A stretch of DNA of 64,000 nucleotides, taken from the NCBI GenBank assembly GCA_046290435.1, contig JBKAGO010000041.1:1-64000 (forward strand), given 5' to 3'. The notes under the pieces are model-generated. The model saw nothing but the letters and a program-made list of their open reading frames with translations, was not told the DNA's origin and did no database searches. Shown here piece after piece: positions 51,866 to 61,195 of this stretch. Numbering within the stretch: position 1 is the first letter of the stretch; every line of letters begins with the position of its first letter. Origin of the DNA: CAVQUE01 sp046290435 (lineage in GTDB: Bacteria > Actinomycetota > Acidimicrobiia > Acidimicrobiales > UBA8592). A program made the position numbers and the translations under genes.

Positions 51866-53206
51866 TCAGCGGCAGCTGTCGTCGGTCGGTGGGCAGACGG
51901 TCGGTTGCGGCGGCGGAGGGGGATCCACCGTTGGAGGCGGTGGTGGCGCTACCGGCGGTGGAGCCACCGGGCGCGGCGTGGGGGTCGGTGCAGGGTCGGC
52001 GAAGCGCACGGTCCAGGTGAGCTCCGTCGTGCGTCCATAGCGGTCGGTGGCCACGATGGCGATCTGGCGGCGATCCCGCGTGCGCTCGATCTCGGTGCGG
52101 AAGCGACCGTTGCCGGCGTTGACCGAGACGGCGTCGCCTGCGACGGTGACGGTCGCTCCGGGGTCGGTCCGTCCTCGCAGGCTGACGCTGGAACCGATGG
52201 TGGTCGACCCGTCCTCCGGGGTGTTGACGGCGAGGTCGGGCCCATCGCCGGCGAAGCGGAACGCTGCGGCGGCGCGTTGGTCCAGGAGGCGTTCGAGCAC
52301 CGTCTCGGGGGTCTCGCCGCCGGCCGAGGCGACGTCGGCGGACCAGGTGATGGTCACCGGCGGGTCGCCCGGTTCGAGCGCGACGGCGAAGGCAGCCGCG
52401 GGGTCGGCGGCGTCGACGACCTCGGTCGGCTCGGGATCGAACGTGACGGTGGTGGGATCGTCGGTGATCGACGGCGGGATGAGTACCACGTGCAGGCCCT
52501 CGACGGCGGCGTCGGTGCCGTTGGAGATCTCGACGGTCGAGGTGAGGCGGCCGTCGGTGAGGTCCCACCGTTCGGCGACCTCGCCGCCGAACGCCGTCGT
52601 CGCCGCCGGCAGGTTCGCGACCACCGACGACGGCGGCTCGGGTGTGGCGGTGGGCGCGGGCGTCGGCGAGGCCTCGGGTGTGGGTTCGGCTGTCGGCTCC
52701 GCCGTGGGTTGCGCGGTCGCTGCGGGTCGGGGCGTTGTGTCGGTGGCGACGACTTCGCCGCCGTCGCCACCGGCGAGCGCCAGCCCCACGACGATCAGCA
52801 GCCCGGCCAACGCAGCGACACCCACAGCCATCGCGGCGGTGCGGGTACCGACACGCTTGCCCGGCGGAGCGCCTCCGGGCGGAGCGGCGGTGGGGGGCAC
52901 CGCAGCGGGCACCACACGCGTGGCTGCAGGGTCGGCCGCGCCCGGCACGGCCTCGGTCGGTGGCACAGCGGGCACTGCGGTCGGTGGCACGGCGTTCGGG
53001 GGCACAGCGGTGGGTGGCACAGCGGTGGGTGGCACAGCGGTGGGTGGCACAGCGGCGTCGCCCGTCGGGCGGTCCTGGAGTGCCTCCGGACCGGTCGGGA
53101 TATCGCCGTGGAAGCTCAACGAGGGATCGGGCGCCTCGAAGTCCCACTGGTTGCGCCCGCCCGTCGGCTCGCCGGATGCGCCGGGTTCGGGAACCTGATC
53201 GCTCAC
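51866..53206 (-). CDS. Pro-rich single-pass membrane protein of kinase operon
   Basis: A 446-residue unrecognised protein. A cytoplasmic part of about 120 residues contains VPPTA repeats (VPPTAVPPTAVPPTAVPPNA) and a Pro/Gly-rich stretch before one membrane helix (about 128-150). Outside lies a PTAEPTAEPTPEASPTP linker, a beta-rich domain (about 195-320) and a Big/glucodextranase-like segment (TDPGATVTVAGDAVSVNAGNGRF). A C-terminal poly-proline tail ends in CPPTDDSCR. The GTG overlaps the kinase stop (GTGA). The threonines in the cytoplasmic repeats are good candidates for phosphorylation by the coupled kinase. Confidence 0.75.
   Translation of the reverse strand: MSDQVPEPGASGEPTGGRNQWDFEAPDPSLSFHGDIPTGPEALQDRPTGDAAVPPTAVPPTAVPPTAVPPNAVPPTAVPAVPPTEAVPGAADPAATRVVPAAVPPTAAPPGGAPPGKRVGTRTAAMAVGVAALAGLLIVVGLALAGGDGGEVVATDTTPRPAATAQPTAEPTAEPTPEASPTPAPTATPEPPSSVVANLPAATTAFGGEVAERWDLTDGRLTSTVEISNGTDAAVEGLHVVLIPPSITDDPTTVTFDPEPTEVVDAADPAAAFAVALEPGDPPVTITWSADVASAGGETPETVLERLLDQRAAAAFRFAGDGPDLAVNTPEDGSTTIGSSVSLRGRTDPGATVTVAGDAVSVNAGNGRFRTEIERTRDRRQIAIVATDRYGRTTELTWTVRFADPAPTPTPRPVAPPPVAPPPPPTVDPPPPPQPTVCPPTDDSCR
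53006..53050. repeat. 15-bp tandem repeat encoding VPPTA units
   Basis: Three exact copies of AGCGGTGGGTGGCAC encode three VPPTA units, minus strand, in the cytoplasmic arm of the membrane protein. A further near copy lies upstream. The exactness at DNA level points to recent slippage, so the number of repeats may vary between strains. Confidence 0.85.
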
Positions 53207-55188
53207 TGTGCCTGCCTCTCCAGCCGATCGCCGAGATCGGTCGCCAGACGACGCAACGACGCCTGCACCACCTGCGCGCTGTAGGGCTCGACCCCGCTGC
53301 GGCGCTCCCATGCTGCCCCGAGTGCCCGGACCCGGTCCAGCAGTTGTTCGACCGGCGTATCGGCGCCGGCATGCAGGCGAGCCGCCGCCACGCGCCGGCC
53401 CAGGGCCCGGTGCAGCTGCCGCCGGGCGTCGTCGTCCCAGGGCGACTGCAACAGGTCGAGGCGGGTGACCGTCAGCTCCTCGACGGCGGGGAGCTCGCGA
53501 TGGATGGCCGCGACCCGCTGTTCCCAGTCGCCGTGGATGTGGCCGTGGTACACGATCTGGCGGATCATCGTCAGGGCCCGGCTGGCCCGACAGTCGTCGA
53601 TACGGGTCCCGCCGAGCAGTTCGCCCAGCAGCACCTTGAGCTCGATCGTGTCGTCGCCGGGGACCGTCGCCGCCAGGACGGGGTGGTTGGGGTCGGCGGC
53701 GGCGCCGACCTGGCGCACACCCACCATCGCCACCGGGCCCGCCTGACGTCCCAGGGCCAGTACCTCCTCGACGGTGAACACCTCGACGGTCGGGTCGGCG
53801 GGAACACCGATGACCGCGATGTCGAAGGTCTCGTAGAGCGCCGCGACCAGCGCCCGGCTGCGCCGCAGCACCGCGTGGGGGATCTCGATGACCTCGAGGC
53901 CATCGAAGTCGGGCTGGTCGAGGGTGAGCTCGACCGATTCGATCGTCCACGGCGACACCCCGAAGCGCAGCGCGATGGCGCCACTGTCGTCGGTGTGCCA
54001 TTCGCCGCCGACCTGTTCGCCCGATCGCAGCGTCGCCGAGAGCGACGGCTTGCCGTGACGCATCCGCACGACGACCGAGCCGAGCAACGACGCCTCCCCG
54101 GGGGCGGGCCGCTGGCCCATGAGCTTGAGGCCCAGCGGCGAGGGACTGAGACGGTTCCCTCCGATCACGCCGATACGCACTGGGGCGTCGAGCGCCTCGC
54201 GAGCCGAGGCCAGGACCGTCTGCAGCTCGGGGGCCACGATGTGGGGCTCGAGGTCCTCGACGACCTGACGCACCCGGTCGACCGATCGGCCTCCCGGCGG
54301 CGGAGGTGCCTCGGCGCCGAGCAGCCCTTCGATCGCCTCGGCGAAGCTCGCCGGCGAGTCGTAGCGGTCCATGGGATCGGGAGCGAGCGCGCGCAGGACG
54401 ACGTCGTCGAACTGCGGAGGGAAGTCGTCGCGCCACCGCTGGATGGACACCGCGCTCAGGTCGACGTCGCGGACGTGTTCGAAACGGCGTTCGGGCCACG
54501 GGATCGAACCCGCGGCGATCTCGAACGCGATGACCCCCACGGCGAACAGATCCACCCGCCAGGTGACGTCGGCGTTGATGTCGGCCAGCTCGGGCGCCAT
54601 GTACGCCGGCGTGCCGCCGAGATGGGAGATCAGGTTGGTGCCGTCGCTCAGCCGCTTGGCCAGACCGAAGTCGGCCAGCACCAGCCGCTCGTCGGCGGGG
54701 AGGCCGTACTTCTCGGTGCGCACGTGGTCGGGGGTGCTGATGGACTTGACCAGCACGTTGGACGGCTTCAGGTCGCGATGCACCAGGTTGCGGTCGCGCA
54801 GCACGGCCAGGCAGTCGATGAGATCGGCCACCAGCCCCACCGTCTCGCGCAGCGACGGCGGCGCACCGGTGCGTTCGCGCCGTTCGGCCAACACCGCATC
54901 GAGCGGGCCGCGGTCGGCGTGGCGCATCACGAAGTACGGACGGGCGTCGGGGAGCTGATCGACGTGGGTGACCTGGATGACCCGGTCACTGTCGGCACGC
55001 CACAGCACCTGCGCCTCGTGGAGGAACCGCTCGCAGATGTCGGGCATCCGGGCCAGGTGCGGATGCAGCACCTTGACCGCCACGCGTGTCTCGAGCCCGG
55101 GGTGGTAGCAGAGGAACACGTCGGCGAACCCGCCGCTGCCCAACAGCCGGTCGACCTGATACGCGCCGAAAAAGGTCGGATCGCTCAT
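53203..55188 (-). CDS. Eukaryote-like Ser/Thr protein kinase
   Basis: A 661-residue kinase with all catalytic motifs: glycine loop GSGGFADV (17-24), Lys39 in VAVKV, HRDLKPSN (137-144), DFG (173-175) and the APE in YMAPELADI. After the kinase domain (about 10-275), about 370 residues show no recognised domain, no PASTA repeats and no membrane helix. The central part is beta-rich, and the end is helical (LLDRVRALGAAWERR). It starts 84 bases after the kinase-like gene and is coupled to the membrane protein by GTGA. It is probably the effector kinase of this signalling module. Confidence 0.92.
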   Translation of the reverse strand: MSDPTFFGAYQVDRLLGSGGFADVFLCYHPGLETRVAVKVLHPHLARMPDICERFLHEAQVLWRADSDRVIQVTHVDQLPDARPYFVMRHADRGPLDAVLAERRERTGAPPSLRETVGLVADLIDCLAVLRDRNLVHRDLKPSNVLVKSISTPDHVRTEKYGLPADERLVLADFGLAKRLSDGTNLISHLGGTPAYMAPELADINADVTWRVDLFAVGVIAFEIAAGSIPWPERRFEHVRDVDLSAVSIQRWRDDFPPQFDDVVLRALAPDPMDRYDSPASFAEAIEGLLGAEAPPPPGGRSVDRVRQVVEDLEPHIVAPELQTVLASAREALDAPVRIGVIGGNRLSPSPLGLKLMGQRPAPGEASLLGSVVVRMRHGKPSLSATLRSGEQVGGEWHTDDSGAIALRFGVSPWTIESVELTLDQPDFDGLEVIEIPHAVLRRSRALVAALYETFDIAVIGVPADPTVEVFTVEEVLALGRQAGPVAMVGVRQVGAAADPNHPVLAATVPGDDTIELKVLLGELLGGTRIDDCRASRALTMIRQIVYHGHIHGDWEQRVAAIHRELPAVEELTVTRLDLLQSPWDDDARRQLHRALGRRVAAARLHAGADTPVEQLLDRVRALGAAWERRSGVEPYSAQVVQASLRRLATDLGDRLERQAQ

Positions 55189-55272
55189 GATCCGGTCCTG
55201 CTGTTGCCGGCGCAACGAGCCGGGCGACCCCGCTCTCGCTGGCCGATCATGATCGCGTCCGCCGTGTCGTCG

Positions 55273-56535
55273 TCATGTCACCGCCAGACCGATGAGAACC
55301 GCCAGTACGACGACGGCGACCATCGCCGCCACCACGACGGTGACGGGAATCCCGTCCGATGTGGGAGCGGCCACCGGCGAGGAGGGCGACAGCGCGGGTG
55401 ACCGCGGGACCCCGGCGTCGACGTGGCGCAACGCGTCGGGGTGGACCGTGACGGTGGCCGCGGGATCGATCGCCTCGGCCGGTGACGGGTTCGCGTCGCC
55501 GACGGGCACGTGACCGGGATCGATCGCCGCCATCAGCCAGCTGGGCGTGCCCGGCACGACCGCACTGGTCTGGCGGTCGTCGAGCATCACCACCGGGCCA
55601 TGCAGCTTGGCGCACTCGGACTCGCATGCCTGACGGAGCTTGGCGATGCGTGCGGCCAGCACCGGATCGTCGAGGCGGGCGAGGTCGTCCCAGATGGGGG
55701 CGTCGAGATCGGCGAAGTCGTCGTTGCGGAAGATCAGGTTGTTGCCGCCGTCGTTGTAGCTGTCCCACAACTCCGGTCGATGCGACAGCGCAACGATGCT
55801 GACGGCGATCAAGAGCGCGGCGAAGCCGTCCATCCGGTCGCCCCACACCCGGTCGGTGAGGCGCCCCGGGTGCTGGAAGTGGACGTGGCCGAACTCGTCG
55901 GCGGGAAGGTCGGCCAGCTCGGGGATCCAGAGACCGTCGAGGTCCACCAACCGGATGCGATGCTGGGCATCGACCAGTACGTTGCCGTGCTGCAGGTCGC
56001 CGTGGGCGATGCGGCTGTGCTCGAGAAACGTGAACAGCCGATCCCAGCGCGATGCGAAGTCCCGCAGCAACGCCGGATCGTCGAGGTGCGCACCGACCCA
56101 GTGGTCGAGGGTCATGCCCTCGACCCAGTCCATGCGAATCATCGGCCAGGTGGCGCCGCCGACGTGGACGCCGTCGTCGATCCATCGCACGTTGGGGAAC
56201 AGCACGCCCTCGAGCGGCAGGATGTGCTCGCCGATGCGCCGATAGCGTTCGGCGCCCTCGTTGGGCGGCCGGGTGAAGACCCGCACGGCGAGGTCGGCGT
56301 CGTCGACGGTGGCCTTGAAGACCGCTGCGTTGCGTCCGGTGGCCGGCAGCGGCAACCCCAGCGGCGAGCGCCGCAGCACGGCGCCGCGCAACTCGACGGG
56401 CCCGAAGAAGGTCTCGACCTCGCGGGCGGCCACCGCGTAGGCGCTGGCGTCGGGCCACCGCACGGGTTCGGCAGCGGCGGCTGCCGCGGCGCCGTAGGGG
56501 TCGGTGCCCATCGGTTGGGACGCCGAGGCGGTCAT
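55273..56535 (-). CDS. Kinase-like protein (divergent, HGDLQxGN type)
   Basis: A 420-residue protein with a kinase fold. The catalytic loop is HGDLQHGN (178-185) and the DFG position is DLDG (198-201). The nucleotide lysine is uncertain and the N-lobe is reduced, so it may be an atypical kinase or pseudokinase. A long C-terminal Pro-rich linker leads to a membrane helix (about 395-418) at the very end, a tail-anchor. The ATG overlaps the PP2C stop (ATGA). In TerY-P modules such a kinase acts with a vWA protein and a PP2C phosphatase. Confidence 0.83.
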   Translation of the reverse strand: MTASASQPMGTDPYGAAAAAAAEPVRWPDASAYAVAAREVETFFGPVELRGAVLRRSPLGLPLPATGRNAAVFKATVDDADLAVRVFTRPPNEGAERYRRIGEHILPLEGVLFPNVRWIDDGVHVGGATWPMIRMDWVEGMTLDHWVGAHLDDPALLRDFASRWDRLFTFLEHSRIAHGDLQHGNVLVDAQHRIRLVDLDGLWIPELADLPADEFGHVHFQHPGRLTDRVWGDRMDGFAALLIAVSIVALSHRPELWDSYNDGGNNLIFRNDDFADLDAPIWDDLARLDDPVLAARIAKLRQACESECAKLHGPVVMLDDRQTSAVVPGTPSWLMAAIDPGHVPVGDANPSPAEAIDPAATVTVHPDALRHVDAGVPRSPALSPSSPVAAPTSDGIPVTVVVAAMVAVVVLAVLIGLAVT

Positions 56536-57275
56536 GGCCTGGTCTCCTCGGGCACGCCGGCGATGACGGCACGGACGAGTGCGACGTCGTCGTTGCGCAG
56601 CCGGCCCGCCTCGCGGGCGGCGAGCACCGTGGCCAGGAGGTCGCCGCCGTCGGCCAGCACCACCGGGGCGGGGTCGTCGTCGGTGCCTGCGTAGCGGAGC
56701 ATCCATTCGGCGGCGGCATCGGTGGCGGCGACCAGGACGTCGCCGGAGCGGAGACCGCCCGAGGCCCGCTGGGCGAGCATCGAGGTGTCGCGGTCGGTGG
56801 CGACGAGGTCGGGGGTGAACCCGAACGCGTCGGGATCGCTGATCGGGAAGGACGAGATCAACTCGCCCCGCCGGTAGTGCAACAGGCACGAATCGCCGAT
56901 GGCGACCGCCTGCCACCGTCCCCCGGGCACCAACTCGACGGCCAGCAGCGTGGCATGGCTGCCCCGTGCCTGCGCCTCGCGCAGGTAGTACGGATCGTCC
57001 TCGGCGACTGCGGTGCGGGCGTGCCATTCCTGGGCACGCCTGCGCAGCCACTGCGACAGGTCCTCGCGATCGTCGAACACGAAGCGTTCGCGCAGGAACC
57101 CCCGCGTCAGCAGATGGCTCCACAGCCCCGCCGAGTACGCGGAGGTCGCCCCGTCGGCCACCACGAAACACGCCCCGGCTTCGCTGTGGGCAGCGGAGTC
57201 CTCCCACTCGGCATCGGTGTTCCCCATCTTCGGCAGTCCGAAGGAGAGGAACGACACCTCGGCGGGAGCGATCAT
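56532..57275 (-). CDS. PP2C-family protein phosphatase
   Basis: A 247-residue PP2C-like phosphatase. NTDAEWEDSA supplies the first metal aspartate region, VVADGATSAYSAG the second (DGAT where DGMG is usual), ATLLAVEL and VAIGDSCLLHYRRGEL the core strands, ATDAAAEWML the DG-like third, and RNDDVALV the last metal site. It lacks a membrane helix. It would reverse the kinase reactions. ATG overlaps the stop of the vWA gene (TGATG); a GTG one codon earlier is an alternative. Confidence 0.85.
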   Translation of the reverse strand: MIAPAEVSFLSFGLPKMGNTDAEWEDSAAHSEAGACFVVADGATSAYSAGLWSHLLTRGFLRERFVFDDREDLSQWLRRRAQEWHARTAVAEDDPYYLREAQARGSHATLLAVELVPGGRWQAVAIGDSCLLHYRRGELISSFPISDPDAFGFTPDLVATDRDTSMLAQRASGGLRSGDVLVAATDAAAEWMLRYAGTDDDPAPVVLADGGDLLATVLAAREAGRLRNDDVALVRAVIAGVPEETRP

Positions 57276-58060
57276 CACGTCGAGATCTCTCGCACGACCT
57301 GGGTGCCGGTGACCAGGAAGTCGACCAGGGCGTTGAAGTCGCCGTTGTAGCCGAACCCCCGGGCCCCGGTCTCGAGGGGTCTGGTTCGGGCCGCCTCGCG
57401 GAACATCGACGGGGGGAGCACCGACGACCAGTGGAACAGCGCCCGGGCGTAATCGTTGGGCAGCTGTTCGTCGCGGGCGGGGAACATCACCGGCGGATCG
57501 GCGAAGCGCGAGATGTTCAGGTTGAACAACAACAGGTTGCCGTCGGCGGTCGCGATGGAGGTGAGACGCTGCACCCAGGGTTCGGGATCGTCGGTGGGGG
57601 CGCCGTCGCTGATGTTGATGACGATCGGTGGGAACGACTCGGGGTGTTCGTTGGCCCATTCGGCCAACGCGGCCCCCGCATGGTTGATCGCCGCACCCAT
57701 CGGGGTGGGCCCGCCGGCGCCGGGCTCGAGCCACCGCGGTTGATCGGCGACCAACGGGTGCTGGGTGAGCTCGACGATCGACACCAGCGAACGTCCGGCC
57801 AGCGCCCCGCCGAGCACCGATCCGACCTGTTGGCCGTAGCCGATCATCCCGATGTCGAAGAAGTGGCGTGGCCCCTCGTCGTGGCTCTTGACGGATTTGA
57901 GGATCAGCTCGAGCAGGATCTTGTTGATGGCATCGGCGACGCCGTGGCACTTCGTGACGGACTCGTCGCCGGCGAGCGGTTCGAGCATCGACCCGGACTG
58001 GTCCACGAGGAACATGATGCAGGCCGGGTGCTGGCGGCTGATCTCTTGGCTGTAGCTCAT
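57275..58060 (-). CDS. vWA-domain protein (TerY-like)
   Basis: A 261-residue single-domain von Willebrand factor A protein. The MIDAS motif is complete: DQSGSM (DxSxS) near residue 20, the threonine in GGPTPMG and the aspartate in INISDGAPTD. Size and layout match TerY-type vWA proteins, which pair with a PP2C and a kinase. ATG overlaps the zinc-ribbon protein stop (ATGA). Confidence 0.88.
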   Translation of the reverse strand: MSYSQEISRQHPACIMFLVDQSGSMLEPLAGDESVTKCHGVADAINKILLELILKSVKSHDEGPRHFFDIGMIGYGQQVGSVLGGALAGRSLVSIVELTQHPLVADQPRWLEPGAGGPTPMGAAINHAGAALAEWANEHPESFPPIVINISDGAPTDDPEPWVQRLTSIATADGNLLLFNLNISRFADPPVMFPARDEQLPNDYARALFHWSSVLPPSMFREAARTRPLETGARGFGYNGDFNALVDFLVTGTQVVREIST

Positions 58061-58425
58061 GGGGCCTCTCTCGCAATCGGGGCCGACGCCCGCGGTATCC
58101 AGAGACACAGCGTGACGTCGGGCCACGGTTCGCCGTCTGCGACATCCCATCGGTGATCGCACCACTCACAACGCCACGAGGTGAGCGTGCGGTTCCGTTG
58201 CGATCGGGTGACGGTCTCGGCGCGCCCGCAGTGGGGACACTGACCGGCGGCGCGCTCGCGCAGATCGATGTCGGGCGCAGGCGTCCGCTCGCGCCGCGGC
58301 GGCGCACCGGGACGGCGACGCGGTCGGTGCGGCGCGGCGTGGGCGGCACGCGTGCGAGACGCGAGGGTCATGACGAGGCCGGCGAGCGCCACCGCCACGA
58401 TGCCGACCACGATCCAGGCCCTCAC
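58057..58425 (-). CDS. Membrane-anchored zinc-ribbon protein
   Basis: A 122-residue protein: an N-terminal membrane helix (about 4-24), an Arg/Pro-rich linker and a zinc ribbon with CPHC (about 63-66) and CEWC (about 86-89). It opens the kinase operon, with a GTG start and an ATGA overlap to the vWA gene. In known TerY-P cases a zinc ribbon is fused to or coded beside the kinase, and this may be the same part on a separate chain. Confidence 0.8.
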   Translation of the reverse strand: MRAWIVVGIVAVALAGLVMTLASRTRAAHAAPHRPRRRPGAPPRRERTPAPDIDLRERAAGQCPHCGRAETVTRSQRNRTLTSWRCEWCDHRWDVADGEPWPDVTLCLWIPRASAPIAREAP

Positions 58426-58627
58426 CCCGGGCCGGACGCACTCATCGGACGCGCGGCGGTATCGGCCCGCCTCGGTTGTCCGTTGGCGTCGTCCGGTCCC
58501 GCATCGGAGTCATTCTGCGTCGGTCGGCGCCCGATGTCCATGTCGCCAACGGAAGCTGTTGGTCAGACCAGTAGCCTCACGCCGTGCCTGCACCTCGCCC
58601 CATCGCCGATCACGGGATCGAGGGTCG

Positions 58628-59362
58628 ATGACACTGTGGGAAGCAGCGCTGTTGGTGCTGGGCGGAACGGCCGCCGGGATCATCAACGCCATGGCCGGCG
58701 GCGGCTCCATCCTGACGGTGCCGCTGCTCGTGCTGGCCGGGGTCTCCGGCAACGACGCGAACGGCTCCAACCGCGTGGGAATCCTCGTGTCGAACATGAC
58801 CGCGGCCTGGTCGTTCCACCAACAAGGCGTCAAGGCCTACCGCGAGGCCGTACCGATCCTGCTCCCGGTCGTCATCGGTTCGCTCATCGGGTCGATCGCC
58901 ATCAGCCGGGTCACCGACGACGCTTTCGAGACCATCTTCGGTCTCTTGATGCTCCCCATCATCTTCCTGTCGATCCGCAAGCCGAAGGTCCGCGAAGACG
59001 CCGAGACCTGGAGCCGGGCCACCACGGTCGTCGTCTTCGTGCTCATCGGGATCTACGGCGGTGCGATCCAGGCCGGCGTCGGCCTGGTCCTGCTGGCCGC
59101 TCTGACACGCGCCGGTTTCGACCTGGTCACCGCCAACGTCATCAAGGTGCTCATCACCCTGGTGGTGACGGCCATCGCCCTGCCGGTGTTCATCATCAAC
59201 GATCAGGTGCGCTGGATCCCGGCCCTCATCCTGACGGCCGGACTCGGCTTCGGCGGTTGGGTCGGCGCCCGCATCGCCGTGAAGGGCGGCGAGCGCGTCA
59301 TCCGCATTGTCATGGTCGTGGCCGCTGTCGGCCTCGCAGGACGCCTGCTCGGGCTGTACTGA
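58628..59362 (+). CDS. TauE/SafE-family (sulfite/organosulfonate) exporter
   Basis: A 244-residue membrane protein with about seven to eight helices. Typical motifs are AGIINAMAGGGSILTVPLL near the start and GIYGGAIQAGVGLVLLAAL in the second half. It is a putative anion exporter, sulfite or sulfoacetate being typical. Single gene, divergent from the kinase operon, with about 200 bases between them. Confidence 0.9.
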   Translation: MTLWEAALLVLGGTAAGIINAMAGGGSILTVPLLVLAGVSGNDANGSNRVGILVSNMTAAWSFHQQGVKAYREAVPILLPVVIGSLIGSIAISRVTDDAFETIFGLLMLPIIFLSIRKPKVREDAETWSRATTVVVFVLIGIYGGAIQAGVGLVLLAALTRAGFDLVTANVIKVLITLVVTAIALPVFIINDQVRWIPALILTAGLGFGGWVGARIAVKGGERVIRIVMVVAAVGLAGRLLGLY

Positions 59363-59419
59363 CGCCGTACCGACGCCGTTCCGACGGGTCGTCGCCCGGG
59401 AGCTGGCACGATGGTGGCC

Positions 59420-60319
59420 ATGACGGAGATCGTGGTGGTCGGGTCGGTCAATCTCGACCTGGTGGTGGGTGTCGAACGGATACCGGTCGTCGGCGAGACC
59501 GTGCTGGGCGGCGACCTGGTGCAGATCCCGGGCGGCAAGGGCGCCAACCAGGCGGTGGCCGCTGCCCGCCTGGGCCGGTCGGTGGCCATGGTCGGCCGGG
59601 TCGGCGACGACGACGCCGGGGTCACGCTGCGCACCTCGTTGCACGCCGACGGTGTCGACACCACCCACCTGCTCGACACGCCGGGCGTGCCGTCGGGCAT
59701 CGCCCTCATCGCGGTGCAGGACGACGGCGACAACGTCATCATCGTGTCGCCGGGCGCCAACGGGCGCATGACGCCTGCCGATGTGGCGGGTTCGCCGGCG
59801 CTGGCCGAGGCGCAGGTGGTGCTGGTGCAGGCCGAGATTCCCATGGAGTGTGTCGTCGAGGCCGCTCGCAACGCCACGGGCCTGGTGGTGTGGAACCCGG
59901 CGCCGGCGCCCGCCGACGGGGTGCCGCTGGAGCTGCTCGAGACGGTCGATGTGCTGGTCCCCAACCAGACCGAGCTGGCGTCGATCTGCAATCACGTCGG
60001 GCCCGTCGATCGGTCCATCGCCGTCGCTCTGTGCCGGGACCTGCCGACTGCGGCGGTCGTGGTCACCCTGGGCGCCGACGGGGCCCTGGTCGTGGTGGAG
60101 GGCGAGGCCGTGCACGTCCCGGCACCGGTGGTCACACCGGTCGACACGACTGCCGCAGGCGATGCGTTCTGCGCGGCGTTGGCCGACGCCATCGTCGGCG
60201 GTGCCGACCTGGTCGCCGCGGCGCAGTGGGCCGTGCGGGTCGGGGCGGCGACGACGCTGCGCCCGGGGGCCCAGCCGTCGCTGCCGACCCCCGACGAGGT
60301 GCAGTCGCTGCTCGGCTGA
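59420..60319 (+). CDS. PfkB-family carbohydrate kinase (ribokinase-like)
   Basis: A 299-residue sugar kinase. Signature 1 is GGKGANQAVAAARLG (about 39-53), and signature 2 is DTTAAGDAFCAAL with the catalytic aspartate, the usual DTTGAGD having Ala for Gly. VVGSVNLDLV at the start and the VPNQTEL stretch are typical for ribokinase. The ATG at 59420 (MTEIVVV) is used over one three codons upstream. No transporter is adjacent. Confidence 0.9.
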   Translation: MTEIVVVGSVNLDLVVGVERIPVVGETVLGGDLVQIPGGKGANQAVAAARLGRSVAMVGRVGDDDAGVTLRTSLHADGVDTTHLLDTPGVPSGIALIAVQDDGDNVIIVSPGANGRMTPADVAGSPALAEAQVVLVQAEIPMECVVEAARNATGLVVWNPAPAPADGVPLELLETVDVLVPNQTELASICNHVGPVDRSIAVALCRDLPTAAVVVTLGADGALVVVEGEAVHVPAPVVTPVDTTAAGDAFCAALADAIVGGADLVAAAQWAVRVGAATTLRPGAQPSLPTPDEVQSLLG

Positions 60320-60338
60320 CCCCGGGCGGGGGTCGCCG

Positions 60339-61121
60339 TCAGCCGGCCTGTTCCAGGTGGGCCTCGACGACAGTGCGCCACTCGTCGGGATGGCTCAGCT
60401 GGGGGCTGTGGAATGCGCCCTCGACGACATGGAGGCGCGCACCGGCGATGGCCTCGGCCACCGCAGTCGATGCCGCGTAGAGGTGGTCGCCGTCGCCGAC
60501 GATCACGGTGGTGGCGACGTCGATGCGGGCGAGGTCGTCGACCACCGGTGGGCTGTGGGTCAGCTCGCGGGCGAACGCGATGAACGCCTCGATGTCGAGG
60601 CCGGCCCGGTTGGTGTCGCGCCGGACCCTGTCGGCGGGACCGGCGAGCTCGTCGTCGGGTGACGGCGGCGACAGCCGGTCGAGCAGGGCGAGGCCCTCGG
60701 CGCGCAACATGGCCTGCGCGGGCTCGACCAGCGACCAGATGTCGCCGAACGATGCGGCCGCGGTGTCCATGAGGATCAGCGAGCGGACCAGCTCGGGCTG
60801 CTCGAGAGCGAGGCGCATGGCGACCCGGCCGCCCATCGAGTGACCGAGCAGGTGCACCGGTGCACCGCCGGCCGCGTCGATGACCGCGACGACGTCGTCG
60901 ACGAGGTGCTCGAAGGTGTAGTGGTCCGGTGGGGCGTGGCCCGAGCGGCCGTGGCCGCGCAGGTCCAGCGTGATCACGCGGCGCCGCGCCGCGAGGAGCT
61001 CGACATGCGCCCCGAAGTCCAGGCTCGACCCGGTCCAGCCGTGGACCAACACCAGGGGTGGATCCCCGTCGCCGTGGTCGTCCCAGGCGAGGCGGATCCC
61101 GTTGCGCACGAGCGTCTGCAT
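60339..61121 (-). CDS. Alpha/beta hydrolase
   Basis: A 260-residue alpha/beta hydrolase. HGWTGSS forms the oxyanion region, DLRGHGRSG follows, the nucleophile elbow is GHSMGGR (about 97-103) and the catalytic histidine is in GAFHSPQ near the end. It is divergent from the amidohydrolase at 61196 with only 74 bases between starts. The two may be co-regulated and act in sequence on a lactone or ester. Confidence 0.87.
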   Translation of the reverse strand: MQTLVRNGIRLAWDDHGDGDPPLVLVHGWTGSSLDFGAHVELLAARRRVITLDLRGHGRSGHAPPDHYTFEHLVDDVVAVIDAAGGAPVHLLGHSMGGRVAMRLALEQPELVRSLILMDTAAASFGDIWSLVEPAQAMLRAEGLALLDRLSPPSPDDELAGPADRVRRDTNRAGLDIEAFIAFARELTHSPPVVDDLARIDVATTVIVGDGDHLYAASTAVAEAIAGARLHVVEGAFHSPQLSHPDEWRTVVEAHLEQAG

Positions 61122-61195
61122 GGGACACGAGCGTACGGGCCGCCGCCACGGTCGTCGCAGCGATCGGGGGTGCGCAGATCTGCGAGGATGCACCG

